The notes beneath the pieces are model-generated. The model made no database searches. It was not told the DNA's origin and saw only the letters and a list, made by a program, of their open reading frames with translations. A stretch of 64,000 nt of DNA from Sandaracinobacteroides sp041675905. Lineage in GTDB: Bacteria; Pseudomonadota; Alphaproteobacteria; Sphingomonadales; Sphingomonadaceae. The stretch covers positions 82,204 to 146,203 of the forward strand of contig JBAYSX010000004.1 of NCBI GenBank assembly GCA_041675905.1, read 5' to 3'. Within the stretch, counting starts at the first letter, position 1, and each line of letters starts with the position of its first letter. The translations under genes were made by a program, and so were the position numbers. Positions 40,738 to 49,637 of this stretch are shown here, piece after piece.

Positions 40738-41128
40738 TCAGAGGTCCAGGCGGCCGCTGCGTCAGGGCTCGAAAGGGCGACGCGGAGGAAAGTCCGGGCT
40801 CCATGGATTGACGGTGGCGGGTAACGCCCGCCGGGGGTGACCCCAGGGAAAGTGCAACAGAAAGCAACCCGCCGGACGGGCCTTCGGGCTTCCGGCAACG
40901 GCGAAAGGGTGCGGCAAGAGCGCACCGCGCAGCCGGTAACGGCTGTGGCATGGTAAACCCCACCGGGAGCAAGACCGAATAGGCGCGTCGCGCGGGGGCA
41001 ACCCCGCAGGCTGGATCCGGCCGGGAACGCGCGGGTAGGTTGCTTGAGGTGCGTGGCGACACGCATCCCAGATGAATGGCCGTCCGGCGGGAAACCGCCC
41101 GACAGAACCCGGCTTATCGGACCTCTGG
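40738..41128 (+). ncRNA. rnpB: RNase P RNA, bacterial type A
   Basis: The terminal stem P1 is visible: CAGAGGTCC at the 5' end pairs with GGACCTCTG at the 3' end (41119-41127). The conserved CR-I type segment GAGGAAAGTCCGGGC is at 40785-40799, and the 3' conserved ACAGAACCCGGCTTA is at 41102-41116. In between are the GC-rich hairpins of the specificity domain. The RNA is the catalytic part of tRNA 5'-end processing. Several long open frames on both strands here are accidental. The 3' end overlaps the end of the next minus-strand gene by 15 bases. Confidence 0.96.
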
Positions 41129-41629
41129 CACGGAATCCGGCGGGGCGAGCAATTCGCGGCGGTAGGATTCCTCTACTTCAGCCAGCGGCGTCTCGCCTGC
41201 CATCACCAGCGCATGCACGCGCATCAAGGGGTCGCCATCCGGCGATAAATCCGCCCGGAGCGTTTGGCGGACTGTTGCCAACGGCGCGACCAGCAGGCCG
41301 AAGGGAATGTCGCTCGTTTCCAGTTGAAAGCGCATATTGGCAGTGAGACGCCCTGGCACATACCAGTTATCCGCCTCCACCAGCACATGCGCGCCGCACA
41401 TCAATGCCACCCGCCGGTAGCCGAGGGGTTCATCCGCATCCACGCCCAGCCGCCGTCGCTGTGCCGCGCTCGCTGCACGCGGCGGCGCGGCGATCCGTCT
41501 GGCCAGGATGGTCGGATCGGTCATGCCGCGCAACCGGCACCAGTCACCCAACGTCCGCGTGGCGCTGAGGCCCGCCATCAATTGCGCGTGCAGTTCGCGA
41601 ATATCGGGGAGTTTTTGCTGTTCAGTCAT
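41114..41629 (-). CDS. chorismate-lyase-like protein of unknown function
   Basis: The 171-residue protein has segments resembling the chorismate pyruvate-lyase (UbiC/UTRA) fold: YRRVALMCGAHVLVEADNWY, VPGRLTANMRFQLETSDIPF, and LSPDGDPLMRVHALVMAGET. The key lyase arginine and glutamate residues cannot be assigned by eye. The ATG at 41629 follows a weak GGCCGGG; a TTG at 41641 is another possibility. The 3' end runs 15 bases into rnpB on the other strand. It could supply 4-hydroxybenzoate for quinone synthesis, but this is speculation. Confidence 0.72.
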   Translation of the reverse strand: MTEQQKLPDIRELHAQLMAGLSATRTLGDWCRLRGMTDPTILARRIAAPPRAASAAQRRRLGVDADEPLGYRRVALMCGAHVLVEADNWYVPGRLTANMRFQLETSDIPFGLLVAPLATVRQTLRADLSPDGDPLMRVHALVMAGETPLAEVEESYRRELLAPPDSVPEVR

Positions 41630-41756
41630 ATACCCGGCCAAAAGCCACGCCCAGAAACCACGCCCGGAAACGACGCGCTGTCACTCCTTGTGAAGCGGGG
41701 ATTATCCGGCTAAAGCCCCGCCACATTTTCCGTATCGGACAAAGACAGGATTAGCC

Positions 41757-42179
41757 ATGGCCATTACCCGCACTTTCTCGATTATCAAGCCCGACGCGAC
41801 GCGCCGCAACCTGACGGGCCGTGTCGTTGCCATGCTGGAAGAGGCGGGCCTGCGTGTCGTCGCTTCGCGCCGGATCAGGATGACCCGCGAACAGGCCGAG
41901 GAATTTTATGGCGTCCATCGCGAACGTCCGTTTTTTGCCGATCTCGTCGCGTTCATGACGTCGGGGCCGGTCGTTGTTCAGGTGCTGGAAGGCGAAGATG
42001 CCGTGGCACTGAACCGTCGTGTAATGGGCGCAACCAACCCGGCGGACGCGGAACCGGGCACGATCCGTGCTGAACTGGCCGAGTCAATCGAGGCCAACAG
42101 CGTTCATGGTTCGGACAGCGCCGAAAACGCTGAGACGGAAATCGCCTTTTTCTTCACGCCGGAAGAAATCGTCGGCTGA
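41757..42179 (+). CDS. ndk: nucleoside diphosphate kinase
   Basis: Ndk transfers the terminal phosphate between nucleoside triphosphates and diphosphates through a phosphohistidine. The 140-residue protein has the active-site His117 in NSVHGSDS, the start FSIIKPDATRRN, and YGVHRERPFF. The normal length and conserved residues make this assignment safe. Confidence 0.99.
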   Translation: MAITRTFSIIKPDATRRNLTGRVVAMLEEAGLRVVASRRIRMTREQAEEFYGVHRERPFFADLVAFMTSGPVVVQVLEGEDAVALNRRVMGATNPADAEPGTIRAELAESIEANSVHGSDSAENAETEIAFFFTPEEIVG

Positions 42180-42203
42180 ACAGGCGCGCCGCCGCCCGGT
42201 TGC

Positions 42204-42803
42204 TCAAACCTCCAGTTCGACATCCCAGTAAAGATAATCGAGCCAGGTCTTGTGGCAGTGGTGCGGCGGGAAGGCGCGGCCATGTTCCTGCAACTGGCGA
42301 CTCGTCGGCTGAAATGGCGTTTGATGCAGGGGCATATGCGCCTGTGCGGGGGTGCGCCCGCCTTTCCGCAAATTGCATGGCGCGCAGGCCGTCGCCACAT
42401 TCTGCCAGCTTGTACGCCCGCCCTGGGATCGCGGGATTACGTGGTCGAAGGTGAGATCGTCGTGGCTGCCACAATATTGGCAGGCAAAACGGTCCCGCAA
42501 AAACAGGTTGAAGCGTGTGAAGGCCGGCCAGGCCGATGGTTTCACATATTGTCGCAACGCCACAACCGACGGCAATCGCATCGACAGGCGGGGAGAGCGG
42601 ATTTCACGATCATATTCAGCGATAATATCCACCCGCTCCAGGAACGCCGCCTTGATCGCATCCTGCCAGTTCCATAGCGATAGCGGATAATAGCTTAGCG
42701 GAGTGTAGTCGGCGTTCAGCACCAGCGCCGGGCAGGATTGCGGGTTGGCCCATCGCCCGCCCAATTCCGGGCCATTTTCACCTATTATATCAGGGTGATA
42801 CAT
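42204..42803 (-). CDS. HNH endonuclease family protein
   Basis: The 199-residue protein has a C-terminal HNH module: CQYCGSHDDLTFDHVIPRSQ, then GGRTSWQNVATACAPCNLRK, with two Cys pairs for zinc and the catalytic His. The N-terminal part (ALVLNADYTPLSYYPLSLWN) is the common alphaproteobacterial type. Such proteins are widespread and mostly uncharacterised nucleases. No restriction or toxin partner lies nearby. The ATG at 42803, with AGGAG further upstream, is chosen over a longer frame to 42860. Confidence 0.9.
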   Translation of the reverse strand: MYHPDIIGENGPELGGRWANPQSCPALVLNADYTPLSYYPLSLWNWQDAIKAAFLERVDIIAEYDREIRSPRLSMRLPSVVALRQYVKPSAWPAFTRFNLFLRDRFACQYCGSHDDLTFDHVIPRSQGGRTSWQNVATACAPCNLRKGGRTPAQAHMPLHQTPFQPTSRQLQEHGRAFPPHHCHKTWLDYLYWDVELEV

Positions 42804-43006
42804 CCGTGCATCGCTCCTCGTCTGCCATGGCAGACGGGACGAAATCAGACCCTGTCGCACCCAGGGCAGTCTGTTCCGACCGCCTGCTTCGTGCCGTTTA
42901 CCAGAAGTTGTATGTCAGGCAAATGACATCCCACGATATATAGCCGCTCTACTATTATTTTTATTGGCTTTCATCGATTGGTCCGTTGGCGCAAATGCTG
43001 GTGACG

Positions 43007-43921
43007 ATGAGGTCGCCCTTTATTACCCGCTTTGCCCCTTCGCCCACGGGCAGGTTGCACCTCGGGCATGCGTTCAGCGCCATTGTGGCGGCCGAACTGG
43101 CGCGGCGGACGGGCGGACGCTGGTTGTTGCGGATCGAAGATATCGACGCAAGCCGCTGCCGGCCTGAACTGGAGGAGGCTATTCATGCTGATCTCGCGTG
43201 GCTCGGCCTGACGCCGGATGGAGTGATGGTGCAATCAGCACGGATGCCGGCCTACAAGACGGCGCTCGATGACTTGCGCGAAAAGGGTCTGCTGTATCCC
43301 TGTTTTTGCACCCGCGCCGACATTGCCCGCGCCGCCGCCGCGCCACATGCGGGGGAAACCTTGCCCTATCCCGGCACATGTCGCGGTCGTCCCATAGACG
43401 AAACCGAACTCGCGGCGCGACCGCATGGCTGGCGACTCGACCTTGCGGCAACGGGCCTTGCCGTGGAACAGCAATGGCTGGACGTTGCACAAGACATGCA
43501 ACAGGGCAGGGCTGATGCAGCGGGTGATCCGGTGCTGGCGCGCAAGGACGCACCGGTAAGCTACCATCTGGCTTGTGTGCTCGACGATGCGGCGCAAGGC
43601 GTAACGGTGGTTACGCGCGGCGCAGACCTGATCGACGCGACCCCGTTGCAACGGCTGTTGCAAACATTACTCGGCCTGCCCGCACCGGCCTATGCGCACC
43701 ACCCGTTGCTTACCGACGCAAACGGGCGGCGGCTGGCGAAGCGCGATGATGCGGCATCTGTGGCAGCGATGCGCGAGGCGGGTATGGACGCCCGCGCGCT
43801 ACATATGCGACTTTTGGCCCAGGCAGAAGAATTTTTGCTGGCAGTTACCGACGTTAAACCGGATACAGACCGGATGACGGGCGCGCGTCCGCCATCTTTG
43901 CCCGGAGGGAGTCGAAAATGA
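43007..43921 (+). CDS. gluQRS: glutamyl-queuosine tRNA(Asp) synthetase
   Basis: The enzyme attaches glutamate to queuosine at the wobble base of tRNA(Asp). It is a truncated glutamyl-tRNA synthetase lacking the anticodon-binding domain. The product of about 304 residues has RFAPSPTGRLHLGHA (HIGH-like motif), a zinc region CFCTRADIA with YPGTCRGRP, and a KMSKS-like LAKRDD. Several starts are possible: ATG 43007, ATG 42995 and TTG 42986. Overlaps the HIG1 gene by 4 bases. Confidence 0.93.
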   Translation: MRSPFITRFAPSPTGRLHLGHAFSAIVAAELARRTGGRWLLRIEDIDASRCRPELEEAIHADLAWLGLTPDGVMVQSARMPAYKTALDDLREKGLLYPCFCTRADIARAAAAPHAGETLPYPGTCRGRPIDETELAARPHGWRLDLAATGLAVEQQWLDVAQDMQQGRADAAGDPVLARKDAPVSYHLACVLDDAAQGVTVVTRGADLIDATPLQRLLQTLLGLPAPAYAHHPLLTDANGRRLAKRDDAASVAAMREAGMDARALHMRLLAQAEEFLLAVTDVKPDTDRMTGARPPSLPGGSRK

Positions 43922-44127
43922 ACACGATCCTTATCATCCTCATCGTGCTGGCGGCGCTGACGACGGCATATATTTTGATCAAGGGCGTCCTCACGATGGC
44001 GAGGGGCAAGGATGCCACGGGGGAAAAATCGAACAAGCTGATGAGCCAGCGGGTGATGTTTCAGGCCATCACCATCCTTCTTGTCATCATATTGCTGGTG
44101 ATCATGCGCATGGGTAACGGTTCCTGA
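43918..44127 (+). CDS. HIG1-domain twin transmembrane protein
   Basis: This 69-residue protein has two hydrophobic helices (about 4-26 and 47-64) separated by a loop with KDATGEKSNKLMSQRVMFQA, the pattern of HIG1 domains. In mitochondria HIG1 proteins support cytochrome oxidase assembly. Bacterial copies are common in alphaproteobacteria but poorly studied. It overlaps gluQRS by 4 bases and the next gene by 1 base. Confidence 0.88.
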   Translation: MNTILIILIVLAALTTAYILIKGVLTMARGKDATGEKSNKLMSQRVMFQAITILLVIILLVIMRMGNGS

Positions 44128-44699
44128 TGGTCAGACTGAACCGGATCTATACCCGCACAGGCGATGACGGATCGACGGGACTTGTCGGAGGTATGCGGCT
44201 GTCGAAATCGGACCGGCGTATTGCCGCCTACGGCACAACCGATGAGGCCATGTCAGCTATCGGCGTCGCGCGTCTCCATGCGGGGGGTGCGTATCAGGCG
44301 ATGCTGACACGGATTCAGAATGATCTTTTCGATGTCGGCGCCGATCTGGCGACTCCCGGCGATGATTTCACCAGCGATCAGGCGTTGCGCGCCGTGCCCG
44401 CCCAGGTAGAGCGGCTGGAACGCGAGATCGACGCGCTGAATGCTGATCTTGCGCCGTTGCGCAGCTTTATCCTGCCAGGCGGATCCGTTCTGTCGGCGCA
44501 TTTGCACGTTGCGCGCACCGTGGTGCGAAGGGCCGAACGCGACGCAGTGGCGACGGCTGCGGAAACTCCAATTAATCCTGTAGCAATCCAGTACCTTAAT
44601 CGGCTGTCAGATCATTTGTTCGTGATGGCGCGCCATGCCAACCGGCCAGAAGCCGGCGGCGAGGGCGATATATTGTGGGTGCCAGCAGCCAATCGTTGA
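44127..44699 (+). CDS. cob(I)alamin adenosyltransferase, PduO type
   Basis: The 190-residue enzyme adenosylates cob(I)alamin to adenosylcobalamin. It shows the ATP-binding TRTGDDGSTGLVGG near the N-terminus, the block FDVGADLATPG, and HVARTVVRRAERDAV followed by QYLNRLSDHLFVMAR. It starts one base into the HIG1 stop (TGATGG) and is followed 12 bases later by a dehydrogenase gene. Confidence 0.95.
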   Translation: MVRLNRIYTRTGDDGSTGLVGGMRLSKSDRRIAAYGTTDEAMSAIGVARLHAGGAYQAMLTRIQNDLFDVGADLATPGDDFTSDQALRAVPAQVERLEREIDALNADLAPLRSFILPGGSVLSAHLHVARTVVRRAERDAVATAAETPINPVAIQYLNRLSDHLFVMARHANRPEAGGEGDILWVPAANR

Positions 44700-44711
44700 A
44701 AAGGAGCATAT

Positions 44712-45578
44712 ATGAAAATTGGAATTATCGGCGCCGGTCTGATGGGGGTCGGCATCGCCCAGTCGGCGGCGGTTTCGGGGCATGATGTCATTCTGTCGGA
44801 CGTTACGCTGGATCGGGCGGAAAACGGCAAGGCCGGGATTGAAAAGCAGCTTCGCCGGATGGTGGAGAAGGGCAAGCTGGACGCTGACGCGGCAACTGCG
44901 GCGCTGGCCCGAATCAAGCCCGCCGGCGACACTGACGGCTTTTCCGACCGTGAACTGGTGATCGAGGCGGCGACTGAAAATGTTGAGCTGAAGAAAAAGC
45001 TGTTTGCAGGGCTGGTAGGCAAGTTGCACGCCGATGCGGTGCTGGCCACCAACACTTCCTCCATCTCCATCACCATGCTGGCCGCGGCGTCAGACCGTCC
45101 GGACAAGTTTATCGGCCTGCATTTTTTCAATCCCGTACCCGTGATGCAGCTGGTCGAGATCATCCCGGGCCTGCCCAGTAGCGATGCTACGCAAAAACTG
45201 GCGCGGGATTTCGTCGAAAGCATTGGAAAAACCGCGATTGTGGCTGCGGACAGCCCGTCGTTCATCGTGAATCGCGTGCTGTGTCCGATGATGAACGAGG
45301 CGATCTTCCTGCTCGGCGAAGGCGGCGGCAGCGTGCTCGATATCGATAACGGTCTCAAGCTGGGCGCGAATCATCCGATTGGCCCGCTGGCGCTGGCCGA
45401 TTTTGTCGGCCTGGAAACGCTGCACGCGATCATGCTGGTGATGATGGACGCAACCGGAGACCCGAAATACCGGCCCGCGCCGCTGCTGACCAAATATGTC
45501 GAAGCCGGCTGGTACGGCCGGAAGACCGGGCGCGGCTTCTATGATTATTCCGGTGACAAGCCGGTGCCGACGCGCTGA
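44712..45578 (+). CDS. 3-hydroxybutyryl-CoA dehydrogenase family protein
   Basis: The 288-residue protein matches the stand-alone 3-hydroxyacyl-CoA dehydrogenases (paaH/hbd type). It has an NAD-binding IGIIGAGLMGVGIAQ at the start, VLATNTSSISITMLA, HFFNPVPVMQLVEII, and a C-terminal domain with IGPLALADFVGLETL. It would interconvert 3-hydroxybutyryl-CoA and acetoacetyl-CoA. AAAAGGAG is the ribosome site. A strong terminator follows its stop. Confidence 0.93.
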   Translation: MKIGIIGAGLMGVGIAQSAAVSGHDVILSDVTLDRAENGKAGIEKQLRRMVEKGKLDADAATAALARIKPAGDTDGFSDRELVIEAATENVELKKKLFAGLVGKLHADAVLATNTSSISITMLAAASDRPDKFIGLHFFNPVPVMQLVEIIPGLPSSDATQKLARDFVESIGKTAIVAADSPSFIVNRVLCPMMNEAIFLLGEGGGSVLDIDNGLKLGANHPIGPLALADFVGLETLHAIMLVMMDATGDPKYRPAPLLTKYVEAGWYGRKTGRGFYDYSGDKPVPTR

Positions 45579-45586
45579 TTGTTACA

Positions 45587-45624
45587 GGGGCCATGCGCAA
45601 AACGTCGCGCATGGCCCCTTTTCT
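45587..45624 (+). terminator. rho-independent terminator after the dehydrogenase gene
   Basis: GGGGCCATGCGC (45587-45598) pairs perfectly with GCGCATGGCCCC (45607-45618), loop AAAACGTC, followed by TTTTCTT. This is a textbook intrinsic terminator, placed in the gap before argB, so the run that starts at gluQRS ends here. Confidence 0.95.
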
Positions 45625-45654
45625 TCTGCACGGCCTCCGTTATAGCCGCCAGAC

Positions 45655-46602
45655 ATGAGCATCGATCATACAGCCAAGCCGTTTTCCGGCACGGGTCACG
45701 CGCCAGATCCACAGTTGCTGGCCAAGACCGGCACGTTGGTAGAGGCATTGCCCTATCTGCAGCGCTATTCCGGACAGACATTCGTGGTCAAATATGGCGG
45801 CCACGCCATGGGAGACCCGGCGCTGGCCGAAGATTTCGCCGAAGATATCGTGCTGCTGAAACAGGTGGGTATCCGCCCTGTGGTGGTGCATGGCGGCGGG
45901 CCGCAGATCGGCTCGATGCTGAAACGGCTGGGAGTAGAAAGCAGCTTCATCGACGGTCTGCGGGTAACGGATGCAGAAACTGCCGACATCGCCGAAATGG
46001 TGCTGGGGGCGATTAACAAGGAACTGGTGTCGTGGATCAACCGCGCGGGTGGCCGTGCCGTTGGTCTGTCGGGAAAAGATGCGCGCCTGATCCGGGCGAC
46101 GAAGGTGAGCCGGTCAACGCGCGACCCCGAAAGCAATATCGAAAAGGCGGTGGATCTCGGTTTCGTTGGTGAACCATCGGCGATTGACCGTTCGGTCATC
46201 GACGTGCTGGCCCAGGCTGATTTTGTACCCGTGATATCCCCCATCGGCGTGGGCGCGGACGGTCGAACCTACAATATCAACGCCGATACGTGCGCCGGCG
46301 CGATTGCGGGTGCGCTGCAAGCGGCGAGATTGTTCCTGCTGACCGATGTGCCTGGGGTGTTATCCAAAGACAAACAATTGCTTACGGATCTGACGCCGGC
46401 GGATATCACAAGACTGACGGCGGACGGGACGATATCCGGAGGCATGATTCCCAAGCTGGAAACCTGCGTATCGGCGGTGGAGGCGGGGGTTGACGCCGCC
46501 GTCATTATCGATGGCCGCATTCCGCACGCGCTGTTGCTGGAAATCTTCACGCGGCGGGGTGCAGGCACGCTCGTCCGCAGGAGCGCCGACTCAGCGGCGT
46601 AG
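45655..46602 (+). CDS. argB: acetylglutamate kinase
   Basis: ArgB phosphorylates N-acetylglutamate in arginine synthesis. The 315-residue protein has VVKYGGHAMGD (about 44-54), VVVHGGGPQIG, and the substrate-binding INADTCAGAIAGALQA. The AspLys and C-terminal regions fit the family. Its 3' end overlaps tilS by 12 bases on the opposite strand. Confidence 0.98.
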   Translation: MSIDHTAKPFSGTGHAPDPQLLAKTGTLVEALPYLQRYSGQTFVVKYGGHAMGDPALAEDFAEDIVLLKQVGIRPVVVHGGGPQIGSMLKRLGVESSFIDGLRVTDAETADIAEMVLGAINKELVSWINRAGGRAVGLSGKDARLIRATKVSRSTRDPESNIEKAVDLGFVGEPSAIDRSVIDVLAQADFVPVISPIGVGADGRTYNINADTCAGAIAGALQAARLFLLTDVPGVLSKDKQLLTDLTPADITRLTADGTISGGMIPKLETCVSAVEAGVDAAVIIDGRIPHALLLEIFTRRGAGTLVRRSADSAA

Positions 46603-47562
46603 CGGCGCGGGAGAGAGGAGCCAGCGACCGTCACGCGAACGCGCCCATACCGCTCCAATCGTGCCGCTGTTACCGGCTTCCAGCTTTTTCATCAATCCAA
46701 AGATGGCGGAACCACGCGGCGCAGTCTCCCGCATTTCTGCCAGCCCGCGCACCAGCAAGCGCCGGCGCAATTCGGCGGGCAGGGCTTCCGGGTCGAGCAT
46801 GACCCCTTCTTCTGTAACCTCGCCGCGCGTCCGCCAGATTTCATCAGCCATCCATGCGAGGGCCCGTTGCGCCTCCGCCAGATGATCGGCGCTGGCCGCC
46901 AGCCGCTGCGGATCAAGCCAATCCGCTGTGCGAAGCAAATTGCGCGCGGCGGTGCGATCAAAGCGCAAATCCTGGTTCGACGGGTCATCCGCTGCCGTCC
47001 AGCCAGCCGCCGCAACAATGGCCGCGAGGTCGCTCTTGCGCCACCCAAGCAGGGGGCGCAGCAGGGTAACGGTCGGCGATAACGCCCGCCGCGCGCGAAT
47101 CCCCACGAGTCCGTCAAGGCCGCTGCCGCGCGCCAGTCGCATCAACAGCGTTTCCGCCTGATCGTCGGCATGATGGGCGGTCAACAGCCATCGCACTCCA
47201 TGGCTGGTGCACCAGTTTTCCAGCGTGGCAAAGCGGGCAGCACGTGCTTCCGCCTGTAAATTGGTAGCGGGGATAGATGTTTCAGGCGTCAGTGTTGCAT
47301 GCGGAAGGCCGACGCTGTCGGCGAGGCGTGCGACCGTCTCCGCCTCGTCCGCACTGGCGGCGCGCAGCCGATGATCGAAAGTAAGGATATGGGCGCGGCC
47401 TGGAAATGCGTGCGCTGCCAACCAGAGCAGCGCCAGCGAGTCCGGTCCGCCAGATACCGCGACGGCCAGATGATCGCGGTCGGTCCACTCCGAACCGCCC
47501 GCCGCTGCAACGGCTGCGGCCAGGCTATCGGCGGTAAGCGGCCCCGGTTTCAGGCCCCGCAC
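46591..47562 (-). CDS. tilS: tRNA(Ile)-lysidine synthetase
   Basis: TilS modifies C34 of the tRNA(Ile) CAU anticodon to lysidine, which makes it read AUA. The 323-residue protein carries the PP-loop SGGPDS at residues 37-42 and LLTAHHADDQAETLLMRLAR. It is shorter than the Escherichia coli enzyme, like many alphaproteobacterial forms. It overlaps cpoB by 13 bases and is the last gene of the rodZ-cpoB-tilS run. The common ftsH neighbour is not found downstream. Confidence 0.96.
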   Translation of the reverse strand: MRGLKPGPLTADSLAAAVAAAGGSEWTDRDHLAVAVSGGPDSLALLWLAAHAFPGRAHILTFDHRLRAASADEAETVARLADSVGLPHATLTPETSIPATNLQAEARAARFATLENWCTSHGVRWLLTAHHADDQAETLLMRLARGSGLDGLVGIRARRALSPTVTLLRPLLGWRKSDLAAIVAAAGWTAADDPSNQDLRFDRTAARNLLRTADWLDPQRLAASADHLAEAQRALAWMADEIWRTRGEVTEEGVMLDPEALPAELRRRLLVRGLAEMRETAPRGSAIFGLMKKLEAGNSGTIGAVWARSRDGRWLLSPAPLRR

Positions 47563-48503
47563 CTTGCCTGTTTACGCGTATTGGCGGCGTCGGTTGCGAA
47601 ACTTCCGGTCATACGATCCGGATAGGCGCTGGCCAGTTGGTCGAGTGCCTGGCAGGCCGCTTCCGGCTGGTTCATCGCCAGCAATGCGCGGCCCAGCCAC
47701 AACAGGCTGTTGTGGGCGCGCGCGCCGCGTGGCCACGTCTGATAGCCGGACAGAAACGCCTTGGCTGCCTGGGCATTCTGGCCCTGCGCCATCATCGCCC
47801 GGCCTGCCCAGAATTGCGCGTTCGATGCACGGGCATGTTTGGGATGCGCGGCGATAAACGCCTCCAGATCGCGGACCGCGCCAGTGTAATCTTTCGCCAC
47901 ATATTTCTCGTAACCGGCGACATAGGCGGCTTCCACCGGGTCCACTCCCGGCTTTACTTCCGCGGCGGCCTTTTCCGCAGGCGGCGGCGTTTCGGCAGCG
48001 CCCGGTCCGCCAGCCGGTGGTTTGGGGGGAGGCGCAAGCCCGGCGGCGGGCGGCGTTACAATGGTGGCCGCACCCGGCTGCGCGGGGCTTTTCCCTTCCA
48101 GCGTACCGAGGCGAAATTCGGCGTCGCCACGGAATTTTTCCTGCGCTGTCTGCAATTGCCGGATCTGGTGCTGTAATTCTTCGATCTGACCGGTCAGTTG
48201 CCTTTGCTGGTTTTCCAGCGTCACCACCCGTTGCGTCAGATCGACGATGGGGCTGGTCGCCGCTGTGCCCGGCGTGGTTCCTGGTGCCGGGGGAGCGGTC
48301 ACTTCCGGCTCGAAATAGCGTTTGTCGCCATCGAAAACCTTGCGTTGCACGGCGCGCACCTGGCTTTCCAGCGCGCGTACTCGCCTGTCGATCTGGCCCA
48401 CCTGCTCCTGACTGGCCACCGCCACTCCTTGCGCGGATGTCGCCACCGGCCACGCAGCCAGCAGCAGGGCGAGGGCTGAAGATCGTATTAATTGCTGTCG
48501 CAT
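47550..48503 (-). CDS. cpoB: cell division coordinator CpoB (YbgF family)
   Basis: The 317-residue periplasmic protein has a signal peptide (ALALLLAAWPVATSAQG, cut about residue 24), a coiled-coil region (about 35-110), a proline-rich linker, and TPR repeats in the last 120 residues (AYVAGYEKYVAKDYTGAVRD). CpoB couples the Tol-Pal system with peptidoglycan synthesis at the division site. ATG 48503 is preceded by GAGG; a TTG at 48512 would add three residues. The tol-pal genes are not in this window. Confidence 0.93.
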   Translation of the reverse strand: MRQQLIRSSALALLLAAWPVATSAQGVAVASQEQVGQIDRRVRALESQVRAVQRKVFDGDKRYFEPEVTAPPAPGTTPGTAATSPIVDLTQRVVTLENQQRQLTGQIEELQHQIRQLQTAQEKFRGDAEFRLGTLEGKSPAQPGAATIVTPPAAGLAPPPKPPAGGPGAAETPPPAEKAAAEVKPGVDPVEAAYVAGYEKYVAKDYTGAVRDLEAFIAAHPKHARASNAQFWAGRAMMAQGQNAQAAKAFLSGYQTWPRGARAHNSLLWLGRALLAMNQPEAACQALDQLASAYPDRMTGSFATDAANTRKQARCGA

Positions 48504-48566
48504 AGGCCTCAAAAAGCGCCTTTCCGCTTTACTGTCGATGAATCAGGGCGGTCGATGAAAAAGATT

Positions 48567-49466
48567 TTATCCGGCAATGGGCTGCACCGGTTCCAGCCCG
48601 CGCCGGGGCGTTGTACCGCCCGTCAAATCTTCGGGTTTCAGCGAAACATTGCGAATGAATTCGGCGGGCCCACCCAGCGGCGGCAGGATCTCCGTTCCTA
48701 CCTTAACTTCCAGCGCGCCGGCGCGCCCTGTCTGCAATACCCAGGGCCGGCCCGGCGGCAGACTCAGAATCTGGCCGGGTTGCAACGTCCCCAAAAAGAA
48801 ATTCTCGTTATTGCTGCCGTCGTGCACCCGCAACCACACTTCGTTTTTGGCGGTCAGGCTGACGGGGGTGGTGGCGCCAGCCGGTGCCTCCGGTTCCTGT
48901 GCCTCCGTTTTTGGCGGAGGCGGTACGGCGGCCTGCGCCTGAACCGGCGTTACCGGCTCGGCTGGCGGCGGCGGTGTAAACCAGCCGGCTCCCCACGCCC
49001 AGAGCAACATCACGCCGACAAGCAATATGGCCGTCGACCACCACAAAATCGCGCGCGTTGGCCGCCGCTGTTCGTCCACCGGCTGCATTTCCACCATGGT
49101 CGGCACGGGATCGCCCTTTTGCGATTCCTGCCGGTAACGTTCGGCGGCGGCGGCGGGATCGACGCCCACAGTGCGGGCATAGGCTTTCACGAAACCCAGG
49201 GTATAGGTCAGCGCCGGCAAGTTGTCGTGTTCGTCAGCTTCGATATGCCGCAGCACACCGGGGCGCACCTTCGTACGCTCCGCTACCTTGTCCAGGCTGA
49301 GCCCCGCGTGCTCACGGGCCTGCCGCAACAGTGCGCCGATCGTGGCAGGCGGCGTACTTGCTGTTTCCGCCGGATTTTCCGGGGTGTCCGTCGCCGGTTG
49401 TCGCGTTTCCGGTCTATCCGGGCGCGGTTGCGGTTGCTGGCGTTCGCTGTCGTCCGTAGCGTTCAA
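48567..49466 (-). CDS. RodZ-like helix-turn-helix membrane protein
   Basis: The 299-residue protein has a cytoplasmic Cro-type helix-turn-helix (LLRQAREHAGLSLDKVAERT, about 46-65), the phrase LPALTYTLGFVKAYARTVGV, one membrane helix (about 138-160) and a periplasmic C-terminal domain (about 200-290) that is rich in Pro and Ala before it. RodZ anchors MreB to the membrane and shapes rod cells. The name is given as likely rather than proven. It heads the rodZ-cpoB-tilS run. Confidence 0.9.
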   Translation of the reverse strand: MNATDDSERQQPQPRPDRPETRQPATDTPENPAETASTPPATIGALLRQAREHAGLSLDKVAERTKVRPGVLRHIEADEHDNLPALTYTLGFVKAYARTVGVDPAAAAERYRQESQKGDPVPTMVEMQPVDEQRRPTRAILWWSTAILLVGVMLLWAWGAGWFTPPPPAEPVTPVQAQAAVPPPPKTEAQEPEAPAGATTPVSLTAKNEVWLRVHDGSNNENFFLGTLQPGQILSLPPGRPWVLQTGRAGALEVKVGTEILPPLGGPAEFIRNVSLKPEDLTGGTTPRRGLEPVQPIAG

Positions 49467-49637
49467 ATTCCAGTCTCCAAACGGCAGTGCATGTTGTCGA
49501 ACCCCGTTGTGGCTTGACTCTGCCCCTCGTGAATGTCAACCGCCCGTTGGCTTTGTCGGTGCCGGCCTTGTTGCATTGCGGCATGTTGGCTATGGGGGAG
49601 GCCAAATCCTCATCCTCATTCTATACGGATCTATTGC

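Noticed and set aside
40652..41346. several open frames on both strands across 40.7-41.3 kb
   Set aside because: The interval is the RNase P RNA gene; the frames are accidental in a GC-rich structured RNA.
42204..42803. HNH gene as part of a restriction or defence system
   Set aside because: Its neighbours are ndk and gluQRS, no methyltransferase or helicase is adjacent, and this HNH type is a common stand-alone gene in alphaproteobacteria.
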